Of a stretch of DNA of 64,000 nt, positions 1-9,951 are shown in pieces; position 1 is the first letter of the stretch; each line of letters begins with the position of its first letter. The notes beneath the pieces were generated by a model. It saw only the letters and a list, made by a program, of their open reading frames with translations. It did no database searches and was not told the DNA's origin. Source of the stretch: Rhodanobacter glycinis (GTDB taxonomy: Bacteria; Pseudomonadota; Gammaproteobacteria; Xanthomonadales; Rhodanobacteraceae); contig NZ_FOSR01000002.1 of assembly GCF_900114325.1 (NCBI RefSeq), forward strand, positions 62,001 through 126,000. Direction: 5' to 3'. Position numbers and translations under genes: made by a program.

Positions 1-32
1 AGCCGTCCGCCGCCCTGGCCGACGCTGCCTGA
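1..32 (+). CDS. possible 3' end of an upstream gene (partial)
   Basis: One forward frame is open from the window edge and ends in TGA at 30-32, giving a short Ala-rich tail (PSAALADAA). It lies 47 bases before the peroxiredoxin start. It may be the C-terminus of an upstream gene, but ten codons cannot prove coding or suggest a function. Confidence 0.25.
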   Translation, partial: PSAALADAA

Positions 33-79
33 TCCATCCGCATCCCGCATCCCGCAATCGCTCGTCGAAGGAGACCATC

Positions 80-736
80 ATGAGCCTGCAACTGGGCGAT
101 ACCGCCCCCGACTTCACCCTCGATTCCACCGAAGGCCAGATCCACCTGCACGATTACATCGGCAAGCAGTGGCTGGTGTTCTTCTCGCACCCGAAGGATT
201 TCACCCCGGTGTGCACCACCGAGCTGGGCGCCTTCGCCCGCCGCAAGGGCGAGTTCGCCCAGCGTGACACCAAGCTGCTTGGCCTGTCGGTGGATTCGGT
301 GGCCGACCACAAGGGTTGGTCGAAGGACGTCGAGGACGTCACCGGCGCCGCGATCAACTATCCGCTGCTGGCCGATACCGAGCTGAAGGTGGCGAACCTG
401 TACGGCATGATCCACCCCAAGGCCGACCCCAAGGTCACCGTGCGCACGGTGTTCATCATCGATCCGCAGAAGAAAGTGCGCCTGACCCTGACCTACCCGC
501 CGAGTGCCGGCCGCAATGTCGACGAGGTGCTGCGCGTACTCGACTCGCTGCAGCTCACCGACGGCCGCAAGCTCACCACGCCGGTGGACTGGCAGCCGGG
601 CGACGACGTGATCATCGCGCCGTCGGTCTCCGACGAGGACGCCCGCAAGGAATACCCGCAGGGCTGGAAGACCCTCAAGCCCTACCTGCGCCTGCTGAAG
701 GTGACGGACGCGCTCAAGAAAGCCGTCAACGCCTGA
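80..736 (+). CDS. 1-Cys peroxiredoxin (AhpC/TSA, Prx6-type)
   Basis: This is a 218-residue thiol peroxidase of the AhpC/TSA family that reduces hydrogen peroxide and organic peroxides in the cytoplasm. The peroxidatic cysteine is Cys45 in the motif PVCTTE, typical of the Prx6 group. There is no other cysteine in the protein, so it must work by the 1-Cys mechanism with an external reductant. The length and the C-terminal extension after about residue 160 also fit Prx6. The start is backed by a strong AAGGAGA ribosome site 8 bases upstream. A hairpin terminator follows at 777, so it is probably monocistronic. Confidence 0.93.
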   Translation: MSLQLGDTAPDFTLDSTEGQIHLHDYIGKQWLVFFSHPKDFTPVCTTELGAFARRKGEFAQRDTKLLGLSVDSVADHKGWSKDVEDVTGAAINYPLLADTELKVANLYGMIHPKADPKVTVRTVFIIDPQKKVRLTLTYPPSAGRNVDEVLRVLDSLQLTDGRKLTTPVDWQPGDDVIIAPSVSDEDARKEYPQGWKTLKPYLRLLKVTDALKKAVNA

Positions 737-776
737 TCCAACCCTGCTTCAGCCGCGTCCCGCAACGGGCGCATTC

Positions 777-810
777 GGGCCGGCGTGCCATGCGCCGGCC
801 CTTCTTTTTT
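777..810 (+). terminator. rho-independent terminator of the peroxiredoxin gene
   Basis: A perfect 9-bp stem (GGGCCGGCG at 777-785 with CGCCGGCCC at 793-801) closes a 7-base loop and is followed by TTCTTTTTT. Confidence 0.85.
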
Positions 811-867
811 GGGTAGACGTGGAAGAAATGAAGTCACGCGACTCGTCATGCCCCCGTGCTTTTTCTT

Positions 868-1183
868 GTCATCCCGGCGAAGGCCCACTGCTGTCCGGAA
901 TAAAAATGCGCGATGCGTGGAAGGCCCCGAGCAGTACAACTTTGCAACCATTGAGTTTGCATGAGACCCAAATTTCAGAGTTATCGACCACGCCCCGTCT
1001 CGTCATCCCAGCGAAAGCTGGGATCCAGTTAAGATGCTGTGCGAAGCACACTCAACTTCTTGTTTTTGTGTGCTTCGCACGCATGTTCGACTGGATTCCA
1101 GCTTTCGCTGGAATGACGGATTCGGCTGCCGTCATGCCTTCGCAAAATTATTCCGGACAGCAGTGGGCGCAGGCCGGGACGAC
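868..1183. repeat. nested inverted-repeat element (MITE-like)
   Basis: The 574-base gap between the peroxiredoxin and phosphoglycerol transferase genes holds no gene but contains three nested inverted repeats. The outer arms, 868-903 and 1148-1183, match at 31 of 36 positions, and their inner 21 bp (883-903 and 1148-1168) are perfect. A middle pair, 1001-1028 and 1091-1118, matches at 26 of 28. An inner pair, GTGCGAAGCACAC (1039-1051) and GTGTGCTTCGCAC (1068-1080), is perfect. The architecture suggests a non-autonomous mobile element of about 316 bp carrying a second palindromic repeat. No transposase is encoded. Confidence 0.8.
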
Positions 1184-1313
1184 GGCCAAGGCCAATAACC
1201 TGGAATCACCCGACCGATGAACCCGGGGCAACACGCGATATTCACCTGACAACGCGTTCATGTCGCCCGCGTTACAGTCCGCAGCTTGCCTGCGACCAGG
1301 CCACCGGACCGCC

Positions 1314-3194
1314 ATGACGACACGCCTCGCCCTTCCCCAGTCCCGCCTTGCCCGACTCGCCCTGTTGGTCGCGGTAGCCATCCTCTTCGTCCTGCTCACC
1401 GGCTTGATCGACGGGCACAAGGGCGTGGCGCCGTTGCGATTGCTGATCCAGCCGAAATTCCCGCTGGCCAACGCCTTGCCCGGGCTGCTGCTGGGCGGCC
1501 TGTTGCTGCTGCTGAGCCGACGCCTGTTGTGGTCGTTCGGGCTGGCGTACCTGCTGCAGGCCGTGCTGTATGGCGTCAACGCGCTGAAGGTGGAAAACCT
1601 CGGCACGCCGCTGATGCCGGCCGACTTCCGCATGGTCGGCCAGTTGCGCAAGGGCGGCTTCCACCTGCTCGCCGGTTATCTGCCGCACAGCCCATGGCCG
1701 TACCTGGCCTTGCTGGCCGGCCTTGCCGCAATCATCGCGTTGTGGCACTTCGAGCCGCCGCTGTTCGCGCGCCGCACCCGCGGCAAGCGGCTGGTCGGTG
1801 GCGCCGTGCTGGCCGTCACGCTGGGCAGCCTGCTCGCCGGCAGTTCGGCCTGGGCCGGTTTCTACAACGGTCGCACGCTATGGCTGGAACCGTGGTCGGC
1901 CGCTTCCACCACCATCCACTCGGGGCTGGTCAGCTCGTTGCTGATGTTCCACATCCAGTACGGCCACGCCAAGCGCAAGGCCGATCCGGCCGCGGTGAAA
2001 CAACTGCTCGCACAGAACGAACCGGCGCTGCAGCAGCACATGCAGATGCCGGCCACGCCGGCGAGCGCGCTGCCGGACATCGTGGTGATCCAGAGCGAAT
2101 CGTTCTTCGATCCGTCGACCCTGCGTGGCTACGAACACGCCGACCTCACCCCCAACCTGCGCCGGCTGCAGGCGGAAGGCACCAGCGGCCCGCTGTACGT
2201 CCCCACTTTCGGCGGCGGCACCATCCGTACCGAGTTCGAAGTGCTTACCGGCCTGTCGCTGCGCTACTTCGAGGACATGCAGTTCCCCTATCTGCAGATG
2301 AACCGCAAGCTGGTGCCGAGCATGGTGCGCGCACTGAATGCGCGCGGCTACGAGACCGTGGCCATCCACGGCAACGATCCGGCATTCTGGAACCGCACCA
2401 CGGCATTCAAGGCGCTGGGTTTCGACCGTTTCGTCTCGCGCACACAATTCCCGGCCAACGCGGCGATGGACGGCAAGTACATGGCCGACAGCGCGATGAC
2501 CGACGAGATCATGGACCAGCTGAAGGACAGCGGTCCGCCGCAATTCCTGTTCGCGATCAGCATCGAGGCGCACGGTCCGTACGATGTGGAGCCGGCGAAC
2601 ACCGCCGAGCGCGATGCCATCCGCGTACCCGCCGGCATCGAGGGCAAGGAAAAGCTCGAGCTGCAGGATTACATCTATCACATCCAGCATGCCGACCATG
2701 AGCTGGGCCGGCTCGCCGCGTTGCTCGCCAAGCGCAGCCGCCCGACCCTGCTGCTGTTCTACGGCGACCACCTGCCCGCACTGACCAATGTCTACCACAC
2801 GCTCGGTTTCGTCGACGGCGGCAACATGCTGAGCGAACCGGGCACCTGGCTGCTGGTCGACCCGGCCCATCCGCGCAAGGCCGTGCACGAAGACATCGCC
2901 TCGTGGATGCTTCCCGGCAAACTGCTCGACACCGCCGGCATCCACGACGACGCCTACTTCGCGCTGACCCAGCTGCTGGTCCCGCAGCTGGCCAGGCTCA
3001 CCCGGGCCCCGGGCGCTCCCTTGTCCGACGAATCTTCCGGGCAGCAGCAAGTCGACACCGACATGGCCAGCGTCGCCCTGCTGCGCATGAAGGGCAAGCT
3101 GGAAAAATTGCTGCCTGTCAGCGCTCCCGGCACTCCGTCGAACTACGCCGGCCAACCCGCGGCGATGTCGACCAGTGCGGGCACCGCGCACTGA
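1314..3194 (+). CDS. LTA synthase family phosphoglycerol transferase
   Basis: This 626-residue inner-membrane protein belongs to the alkaline-phosphatase-like sulfatase/LTA synthase family, which transfers phosphoglycerol from phosphatidylglycerol in the periplasm (the MdoB/OpgB role in Gram-negatives). About five N-terminal membrane segments (residues 15-210) precede the catalytic domain. Metal-site and nucleophile motifs are visible: VIQSESFFDP, GGGTIRTEFEVLTG with Thr near residue 303 as the expected nucleophile, AIHGND, and FYGDHLP near the end. An in-frame start at 1260 would add 18 residues without hydrophobic character, so the ATG at 1314 just before the first membrane segment is preferred. 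The exact substrate (osmoregulated glucan or another acceptor) is not shown. Confidence 0.88.
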   Translation: MTTRLALPQSRLARLALLVAVAILFVLLTGLIDGHKGVAPLRLLIQPKFPLANALPGLLLGGLLLLLSRRLLWSFGLAYLLQAVLYGVNALKVENLGTPLMPADFRMVGQLRKGGFHLLAGYLPHSPWPYLALLAGLAAIIALWHFEPPLFARRTRGKRLVGGAVLAVTLGSLLAGSSAWAGFYNGRTLWLEPWSAASTTIHSGLVSSLLMFHIQYGHAKRKADPAAVKQLLAQNEPALQQHMQMPATPASALPDIVVIQSESFFDPSTLRGYEHADLTPNLRRLQAEGTSGPLYVPTFGGGTIRTEFEVLTGLSLRYFEDMQFPYLQMNRKLVPSMVRALNARGYETVAIHGNDPAFWNRTTAFKALGFDRFVSRTQFPANAAMDGKYMADSAMTDEIMDQLKDSGPPQFLFAISIEAHGPYDVEPANTAERDAIRVPAGIEGKEKLELQDYIYHIQHADHELGRLAALLAKRSRPTLLLFYGDHLPALTNVYHTLGFVDGGNMLSEPGTWLLVDPAHPRKAVHEDIASWMLPGKLLDTAGIHDDAYFALTQLLVPQLARLTRAPGAPLSDESSGQQQVDTDMASVALLRMKGKLEKLLPVSAPGTPSNYAGQPAAMSTSAGTAH

Positions 3195-3210
3195 GCCTGG
3201 CCTATATCCC

Positions 3211-3248
3211 CGTTGTTCCGCGCCGGCGCTCCAGGTCGCGGAACAACG
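3211..3248. other. 12-bp perfect inverted repeat
   Basis: CGTTGTTCCGCG at 3211-3222 pairs perfectly with CGCGGAACAACG at 3237-3248 across 14 bases. It lies 17 bases after the phosphoglycerol transferase stop. No T-run follows, so it may stabilise the 3' end of that mRNA or bind a protein rather than act as a classical terminator. The rest of 3249-3427 shows nothing recognisable. Confidence 0.6.
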
Positions 3249-3427
3249 GACGATGGGAGACCGCGCCGGAAACCCGGCCACGCGCAATTACGGCAACCAT
3301 TCAGCCAGCTGTCCGCTGCCAAAACGCCCTCCCCCCGGATTCAGGCACCAGCCAGAACCGCACGCCTAGCGTGATGACCACTGCGGCGCATGCCTGCCCG
3401 CAGTTCCATCATCGAGGAGTCCCACCC

Positions 3428-3943
3428 ATGCGCAAGACCGTGATCGCCACCATCGTTGCCACCAGCTTCGCGCTTTCCATCCCCGCCTTTGCCCAGGTGG
3501 CCGTGGGTGGTGGCGGACGGCTTGGCGTTGGCGTACAAACCGGCGGACTGACGCACAGCGCCATGCAGACAGCCGGACACGCCGGCATGCAGGCGGACCA
3601 GACGTTGCAGCACACCGCCCACCGTGCCCGCCACGCCACGCATCGCGCCGAAAATGCCGCGCACTCCCGCAGCCATGCCCGGGTCGATACTCGCACCAAC
3701 GCCTCGATCCACGCCGGTGCGGCAGGCGCGAATACCGATACCAGTGCAAGCATGGGTGCCGGACTCGACACCTCCGCGGCTGCCGGCAAAGCCGGCGCAG
3801 CCGGTCGCAGCGCAGCCGGCCAGGTCCGCGACACCACCCACCAAGCCCTGCAGTCCGGCGAGCATACGGCCGGCGCCATCGGCCATGCCGCAAAGGGTAT
3901 CCATGCCGGCGGTTCGGCCAGCGCCCAGGTACACGGCCACTAA
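3428..3943 (+). CDS. small secreted Ala/His/Thr-rich protein, unknown function
   Basis: The 171-residue product starts with a clear Sec signal peptide (MRKTVIATIVATSFALSIPAFA). The mature part is low in complexity and rich in Ala, His, Gly and Thr, with repeated short AGH/HTAHRA-like segments; it has no cysteine and no recognised domain. The ATG at 3428 has a GAGGAG ribosome site about 10 bases upstream. Reading frame and signal peptide support a real exported protein. The His content might suggest metal binding, but that is a guess. A large inverted repeat begins 3 bases after its stop codon. Confidence 0.75.
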   Translation: MRKTVIATIVATSFALSIPAFAQVAVGGGGRLGVGVQTGGLTHSAMQTAGHAGMQADQTLQHTAHRARHATHRAENAAHSRSHARVDTRTNASIHAGAAGANTDTSASMGAGLDTSAAAGKAGAAGRSAAGQVRDTTHQALQSGEHTAGAIGHAAKGIHAGGSASAQVHGH

Positions 3944-3945
3944 GC

Positions 3946-4115
3946 CCTAGGAGCGTGGGCGGCAGAAATCTTCCGGGCTGCAGAAGTGGCTGCGTGGTCC
4001 ATATGCCCGTCGCTTCTTGGCCCATAGAACCACTATGGGCCGGCGAATCGTCGAAAATCTGTCCTCACGCAGCCACTTTTTCGCCTCGGAAGTTTCTACC
4101 GCCCACGCTCCCAGG
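3946..4115. repeat. 170-bp long inverted repeat with inner stem
   Basis: The arms 3946-3996 and 4066-4115 are complementary with a few mismatches (for example CTAGGAGCGTGGGCGG against CCGCCCACGCTCCCAG). Inside, GGCCCATAG (4019-4027) and CTATGGGCC (4033-4041) form a perfect stem. The outer end matches a half-element at 58454-58472 and begins with TAGGAGCG like the GTAG REP elements elsewhere. It fills most of the 315-base gap before the groEL terminator. Confidence 0.8.
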
Positions 4116-4164
4116 CGTGAATGTCACGAGCCCCGCCGATCCGTCGGGCTCGACCAGAAACAAG

Positions 4165-4200
4165 CCACAAAAAACCCCGCCGAAGCGGGGTTTTTTGTGG
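4165..4200. terminator. bidirectional terminator between the secreted protein gene and groEL
   Basis: A perfect 16-bp stem (4165-4180 with 4185-4200) has a CGAA tetraloop, a GC core CCCCGC/GCGGGG and A6/T6 tracts built into the stem, so it can terminate in both directions. It lies 59 bases beyond the groEL stop. Confidence 0.9.
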
Positions 4201-4258
4201 TTTGCCCTTCGACGCCGCCGCCATGCGGCAACGTCTGGGGCGAACGGCTGGGGCCGGA

Positions 4259-5925
<1,667 letters not shown>

Positions 5926-6004
5926 GAAATAAGGAAAGGGGGTTTGTCGTTTCGAGAGCGTCGCCGAAGCAAGCTTCCGGCAACGGGCGAGCGCGGTGAC
6001 GCGC

Positions 6005-6298
6005 TCAGCCTTCGATCACGGCCACGATGTCGTCTTCCTTCAGGAACACGAGGTCTTCGCCGTCGATCTTGATTTCCTGGCCGGCATACTTGCCGAACAG
6101 CACGGTGTCGCCTTCCTTCAGCGACATCGGACGGACCTTGCCGTCAGCCATGATCAGGCCGGTGCCGGCAGCCACGACCTTGCCACGGGTCGGCTTCTCG
6201 GTGGCGCTGTCCGGGATGACGATGCCGCCGGCGGAAATACGCTCTTCTTCCAGACGCTTGACGATGACGCGATCGTGCAGCGGACGCAGTTTGCTCAT
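6005..6298 (-). CDS. groES: co-chaperonin GroES (Hsp10)
   Basis: This 97-residue protein forms the heptameric lid that caps GroEL. It shows the family hallmarks [16 protein letters not shown] at the N-terminus, the mobile loop [16 protein letters not shown], and the C-terminal [15 protein letters not shown] ribosome site precedes the ATG. It is the first gene of the groES-groEL operon. The upstream region has a sigma70-like promoter overlapped by a CIRCE element, so heat induction through HrcA is expected. Confidence 0.99.
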   Translation of the reverse strand: MSKLRPLHDRVIVKRLEEERISAGGIVIPDSATEKPTRGKVVAAGTGLIMADGKVRPMSLKEGDTVLFGKYAGQEIKIDGEDLVFLKEDDIVAVIEG

Positions 6299-6352
6299 GA
6301 CGACTCCAGCTAGGTTATGTGGATTGAGAAAGGGGCGACCCGGGTGCCGTTG

Positions 6353-6379
6353 TTAGCACTCTGGGCCAGTGAGTGCCAA
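6353..6379 (-). promoter_or_regulatory. CIRCE element (HrcA operator)
   Basis: TTAGCACTC (6353-6361), nine bases, then GAGTGCCAA (6371-6379) match the CIRCE consensus TTAGCACTC-N9-GAGTGCTAA at 17 of 18 arm positions. It sits 55 bases upstream of groES and covers the predicted transcription start, the expected place for HrcA repression. Confidence 0.95.
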
Positions 6380-6406
6380 TTGTAATGACGCAGAACGCCT
6401 CTGCAA
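6379..6406 (-). promoter_or_regulatory. groES-groEL promoter
   Basis: On the minus strand TTGCAG (6401-6406) and TACAAT (6379-6384) are separated by 16 bases, a good sigma70 match. The start point would fall inside the CIRCE element. Confidence 0.7.
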
Positions 6407-6509
6407 GGGGGCTTGTACCGCGTCTCTGGCTCTGACATGGAGCGTTCAGCCGACATTTCAAGGGGCGACACGCTACCCTCGGCAGCGTCCCTGCCGCCCC
6501 GACTTCGCG

Positions 6510-6833
6510 ATGCCCGACCCCGTCCTGCTTTGCTATTGCACCTGCCCCGATGCCGCCAGCGCACAGGCCATCGCCGAGGCGCTGATCGGTGAGCGGCTGG
6601 CCGCCTGCGTCAACCGCCTGCCAGGCGTGGCATCCACCTACTGCTGGCAGGGCCAGGTGACCACGGACGCCGAGGAACTGCTGCTGATCAAGACCGTCGC
6701 CAGCCGCTTCGAGGCGCTGAAAACCCGTCTGCTGGCACTGCACCCCTACGAGTTGCCCGAATTGATCGCCGTACCGGTGGAACGCGGCCATGCCGCCTAT
6801 CTGGACTGGATTCGTCACTCTGTCGGCGACTGA
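6510..6833 (+). CDS. cutA: divalent-cation tolerance protein CutA
   Basis: This 107-residue protein is of the CutA1 family, small trimeric cytoplasmic proteins with a ferredoxin-like fold linked to copper tolerance, though their molecular role remains poorly defined. The conserved features are CTCPDAASAQAIAEALIGERLAACVN early in the protein, YCWQG, EELLLIKT, and HPYELPELIAVPV near the end. An open frame reaches further upstream through the groES promoter, but the family length and the conserved N-terminus favour the ATG at 6510. It is divergent from groES. Confidence 0.93.
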   Translation: MPDPVLLCYCTCPDAASAQAIAEALIGERLAACVNRLPGVASTYCWQGQVTTDAEELLLIKTVASRFEALKTRLLALHPYELPELIAVPVERGHAAYLDWIRHSVGD

Positions 6834-7023
6834 AGTCCCGGATCCAGGTAACCCAACGGTTCACACCGACGAATACTCTGATGGTCTGCCGGCAAGCGGA
6901 GGGCGTCAGGGCAGGGCCTTGCCGACTTCGGCCGGGCATCCTGCCGCATCCCCAAACCGCCCGCGACGGCTGGGCCATAATGCCGTGTCGCCCGCGCGCG
7001 ACCCGATCGATGTTGGAGCTGCC

Positions 7024-9258
7024 ATGCGTTTTTCCCTGCCCCGCCACTTGGCCGCCTGCCTGCTGGCCTTGTCCGTCCTGCTACTCGCCGTGCCCGTGGC
7101 CCTGGCGCAGGACAACGGCATCCTGCCCGTCACCGAGGCCTACCAGCTCAAGGCCGACGCCAGCACGCCCGGCGTGCTGAAGCTGCACTGGACCATCGCG
7201 CCGGACTACTACCTGTATCGCGGCCGGATGAAGTTCACCGCCGGCGAGGGCGTGACGCTGGGCCAGGCGCAACTGCCGGCCGGCGAGAAGCACGTCGACC
7301 CGTACCTCGGCCCGGTGGAGACCTACCACCACGCAATCGATGCCAGCATTCCCTACACCGTGGCGCCCGGCACCACCCGATTGCGCCTGAGCGTGCAATT
7401 CCAGGGTTGCCACGAAGTGGAGCCGAAGATCTGCTACCCGCCGCATACCGAGCAGCTCGACCTGCCGCTGCCGGCAGCAACCACAGCCGATGCCGCCGCG
7501 CCGAGCGACCACCCCGGCAGCAACCCGCTCAGCAGTGCGCTACACCAGCTGGGCAGCGCCCCCACCAGTGGCATGGATGGCGCCGCGTTGCCGCCCGAAC
7601 AGGCGTTCCGCTTCGCCGCGCTGGCGCAGGATGCCCATCACCTGCTGCTGCAGTGGACGATGCCGAAGGGCTACTACCTGTATCGCGACCAGACCACGCT
7701 GCGCCTGAAAGACGCCGACGGCCTGAGCCTTGGCACGCCCGAGTGGCCGACCGGCACCGCACACCAGGATGCGCACTACGGCCACGTCACCGTGTACTTC
7801 GGCCAGCTCGAATTGCCGGTGCCGATCAAGGGCGACCTCGCCGGCCGGCACCAGCTCACCGTGGAAGCCAGCTTCCAGGGCTGCCAGGACGGCGGTCTGT
7901 GCTATCCGCTGATGACGCGTGACGTGACGGTCGATCTGTCCAGCGGCGCAATCGCCTCCGGTGTCGCCGCGGCAACGCCCACACCACCCGCCGCGCATGC
8001 GGACACCGCATCGGCCGCGACCACCGCCACGCCACCGGCGACCGCACCGCTGCGCACCAGCCTGTTGGCCGCCCTGCTGCTGGCGCTCGGCGGCGGGCTG
8101 GTGCTGAACCTGATGCCATGCGTGTTGCCGGTGCTGTCGATCAAGGCGGTCAGCGTGCTGGAAAGCGGCGAAAGCCCGGCCCGTCGACGGCGCCAGGCAC
8201 TGGCCTATACCGGCGGCGTACTGTGTTCGTTCGCGGTCGTCGGCATCGCCATCGTGGCCTTGCGCGCCAGCGGCCATGCGCTGGGCTGGGGTTCGCAATT
8301 GCAGCAGCCGCTGCTGGTCGGCGTGCTGGCTTGCGTGATTTTCGCGGTGGGACTGTCGATGTCCGGCGTCGTGCAGTTCGGCGCCTCGCTGGGCAATACG
8401 GGGGCCGCACTGGCCAATCGCGGTGGCGCGGCCGGCGACTTCTTCACCGGCGTGCTGGCGGTGGTGGTGGCCAGCCCCTGCACAGCACCATTCATGGGCG
8501 GCGCACTGGCGTACGCGTTTGCCGCCTCGAAACTCGCCGCGCTGCTGGTATTCCTGATGCTGGGCGTGGGCCTGGCACTGCCGTTCCTGCTGATCGGCTT
8601 CGTGCCCGCGCTGGCCCGCTGGTTGCCACGACCCGGTCGCTGGATGGAAACGCTGAAGCAGATTCTGGCGTTCCCGATGTATCTCACCGCCGTATGGCTG
8701 ACCTGGGTGCTGGCGCATCAGCGTGGCGCCAATGCGGTGGGCCTGCTGCTGGTGGCGATGGTGCTGCTGGCGCTGACCTTGTGGTGGTTCGAGCGCAGCC
8801 GCGCACACGGCACGTTCGGTCGCGCGCTGGTGGTGCTGCCGGCCGTACTGGTCCTCGCGTCGCTGTACTACCTGGGACAGGTGCCTGCACCCACACAGGT
8901 CGCCCAGACCCAGACCGGCGTGGTGGCCTACAGCCCGCAGAAGCTGGCGGCCTTGCGTGCTGCCGGAACGCCGGTGCTGGTGGACATGACCGCCGACTGG
9001 TGCATCACCTGCCAGGCCAACGAACACGCCGTGCTGGATACCGCCTCGTTCCGCGACCTGCTCAAGCGCACCGGCACGGTCTACATGAAGGGGGACTGGA
9101 CCAACGAGGACCCGGCGATCACCGCCTTCCTGCAGCATTACCACTCGCCCGGCGTGCCGTTGTACGTGATGTTCCCGAAGGGCGGCGGCGAAGGACGGCA
9201 ACTGCCGACCGTGCTGACCTCGGCGCTAATGACCCGGACGCTGACGGCCACCGACTGA
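7024..9258 (+). CDS. dsbD: thiol:disulfide interchange protein DsbD with a duplicated alpha domain
   Basis: This 744-residue inner-membrane protein carries electrons from cytoplasmic thioredoxin to periplasmic oxidoreductases. After a signal peptide (residues 1-28) there are two tandem N-terminal alpha domains. The first has YYLYRGRMKF and a Cys pair in GCHEVEPKICYPP; the second has YYLYRDQTTLRL and GCQDGGLCYP. Then come about eight membrane segments with a VASPCTAPFMGGAL motif, and a C-terminal thioredoxin-like domain with DWCITC (Cys660 and Cys663). The usual DsbD is about 570-600 residues, so the extra domain explains the length. A -10-like CATAAT lies at 6976. The next gene starts 1 base after its stop. 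Confidence 0.93.
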   Translation: MRFSLPRHLAACLLALSVLLLAVPVALAQDNGILPVTEAYQLKADASTPGVLKLHWTIAPDYYLYRGRMKFTAGEGVTLGQAQLPAGEKHVDPYLGPVETYHHAIDASIPYTVAPGTTRLRLSVQFQGCHEVEPKICYPPHTEQLDLPLPAATTADAAAPSDHPGSNPLSSALHQLGSAPTSGMDGAALPPEQAFRFAALAQDAHHLLLQWTMPKGYYLYRDQTTLRLKDADGLSLGTPEWPTGTAHQDAHYGHVTVYFGQLELPVPIKGDLAGRHQLTVEASFQGCQDGGLCYPLMTRDVTVDLSSGAIASGVAAATPTPPAAHADTASAATTATPPATAPLRTSLLAALLLALGGGLVLNLMPCVLPVLSIKAVSVLESGESPARRRRQALAYTGGVLCSFAVVGIAIVALRASGHALGWGSQLQQPLLVGVLACVIFAVGLSMSGVVQFGASLGNTGAALANRGGAAGDFFTGVLAVVVASPCTAPFMGGALAYAFAASKLAALLVFLMLGVGLALPFLLIGFVPALARWLPRPGRWMETLKQILAFPMYLTAVWLTWVLAHQRGANAVGLLLVAMVLLALTLWWFERSRAHGTFGRALVVLPAVLVLASLYYLGQVPAPTQVAQTQTGVVAYSPQKLAALRAAGTPVLVDMTADWCITCQANEHAVLDTASFRDLLKRTGTVYMKGDWTNEDPAITAFLQHYHSPGVPLYVMFPKGGGEGRQLPTVLTSALMTRTLTATD

Positions 9259-9259
9259 G

Positions 9260-9802
9260 ATGTTCACCCGGCAGACCTGGCTGATTCTCGCCATCGCAAT
9301 CCTGGCCGCCGCGGCCGGTGGCTGGCTGCAGCACCGCAGCCGGCTGGCGCATGTGCCGGCCGGCGTGCAGGTGGCGAACGTCGGCGATCTTCGCCCGGAT
9401 CTGGCCCTGCCCGACCCGGACGGCCAAACGCATCGGCTCTCGGATTACAGCGGCCGCCGCGTCCTGCTGAACTTCTGGGCCACCTGGTGCGGACCCTGCC
9501 TGGACGAGATGCCCCTGCTGGACCAGGCACAGGCCGATTACGGTGCTGGCGGCGTGCGCATTGTCGGCATCGCGATGGACGACCCGGCCCACGTGCGCCG
9601 ATTCCTCGCCGCGCATCCGCTGGATTACCCGGTTCTGATCGGCCAGTTGGACGCGCCCAGCACCTCGCTGCGGCTCGGTGACACGGCCGAAGTGCTGCCC
9701 TACAGCGTGCTGCTGGACGCCACCGGACGCGTGCTGGCCGTGCGCCGCGGCCCGCTGCAGCAGGCGCAACTGCACGCGTGGCTGGCCCCGGGCAAACCCT
9801 GA
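9260..9802 (+). CDS. TlpA-like membrane-anchored thioredoxin
   Basis: The 180-residue product has one N-terminal membrane anchor (residues 7-22) and a periplasmic thioredoxin-fold domain with FWATWCGPCLDEMP, the active CxxC of the TlpA/ResA/DsbE family. It starts one base after the dsbD stop, so the two are co-transcribed. DsbD is the natural electron donor for this protein. The likely role is reducing periplasmic disulfides, for example in cytochrome c maturation, but the partner cannot be read from the sequence. Confidence 0.9.
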   Translation: MFTRQTWLILAIAILAAAAGGWLQHRSRLAHVPAGVQVANVGDLRPDLALPDPDGQTHRLSDYSGRRVLLNFWATWCGPCLDEMPLLDQAQADYGAGGVRIVGIAMDDPAHVRRFLAAHPLDYPVLIGQLDAPSTSLRLGDTAEVLPYSVLLDATGRVLAVRRGPLQQAQLHAWLAPGKP

Positions 9803-9951
9803 GGCGCCACCCCGCGACATACGTCACCGCACGGTTTAACGCGCACTTCTCCGCCAAACATCGCCGAACTGCGGCGAACTGGACAATATGAGTGAGTGCG
9901 CGCACACTGCGCGCGTTCCGACTTTCCCGGACGCTGTCGCAAGGTCGTCGT

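Noticed and set aside
1878..3287. 469-codon open frame opposite the phosphoglycerol transferase gene
   Set aside because: Shadow frame caused by high GC; the sense strand encodes a clear enzyme.
9892..9951. ATG at 9892 as the aroQ start
   Set aside because: It adds 20 basic non-conserved residues; the GTG at 9952 gives the usual family length and has an AAGG site upstream.
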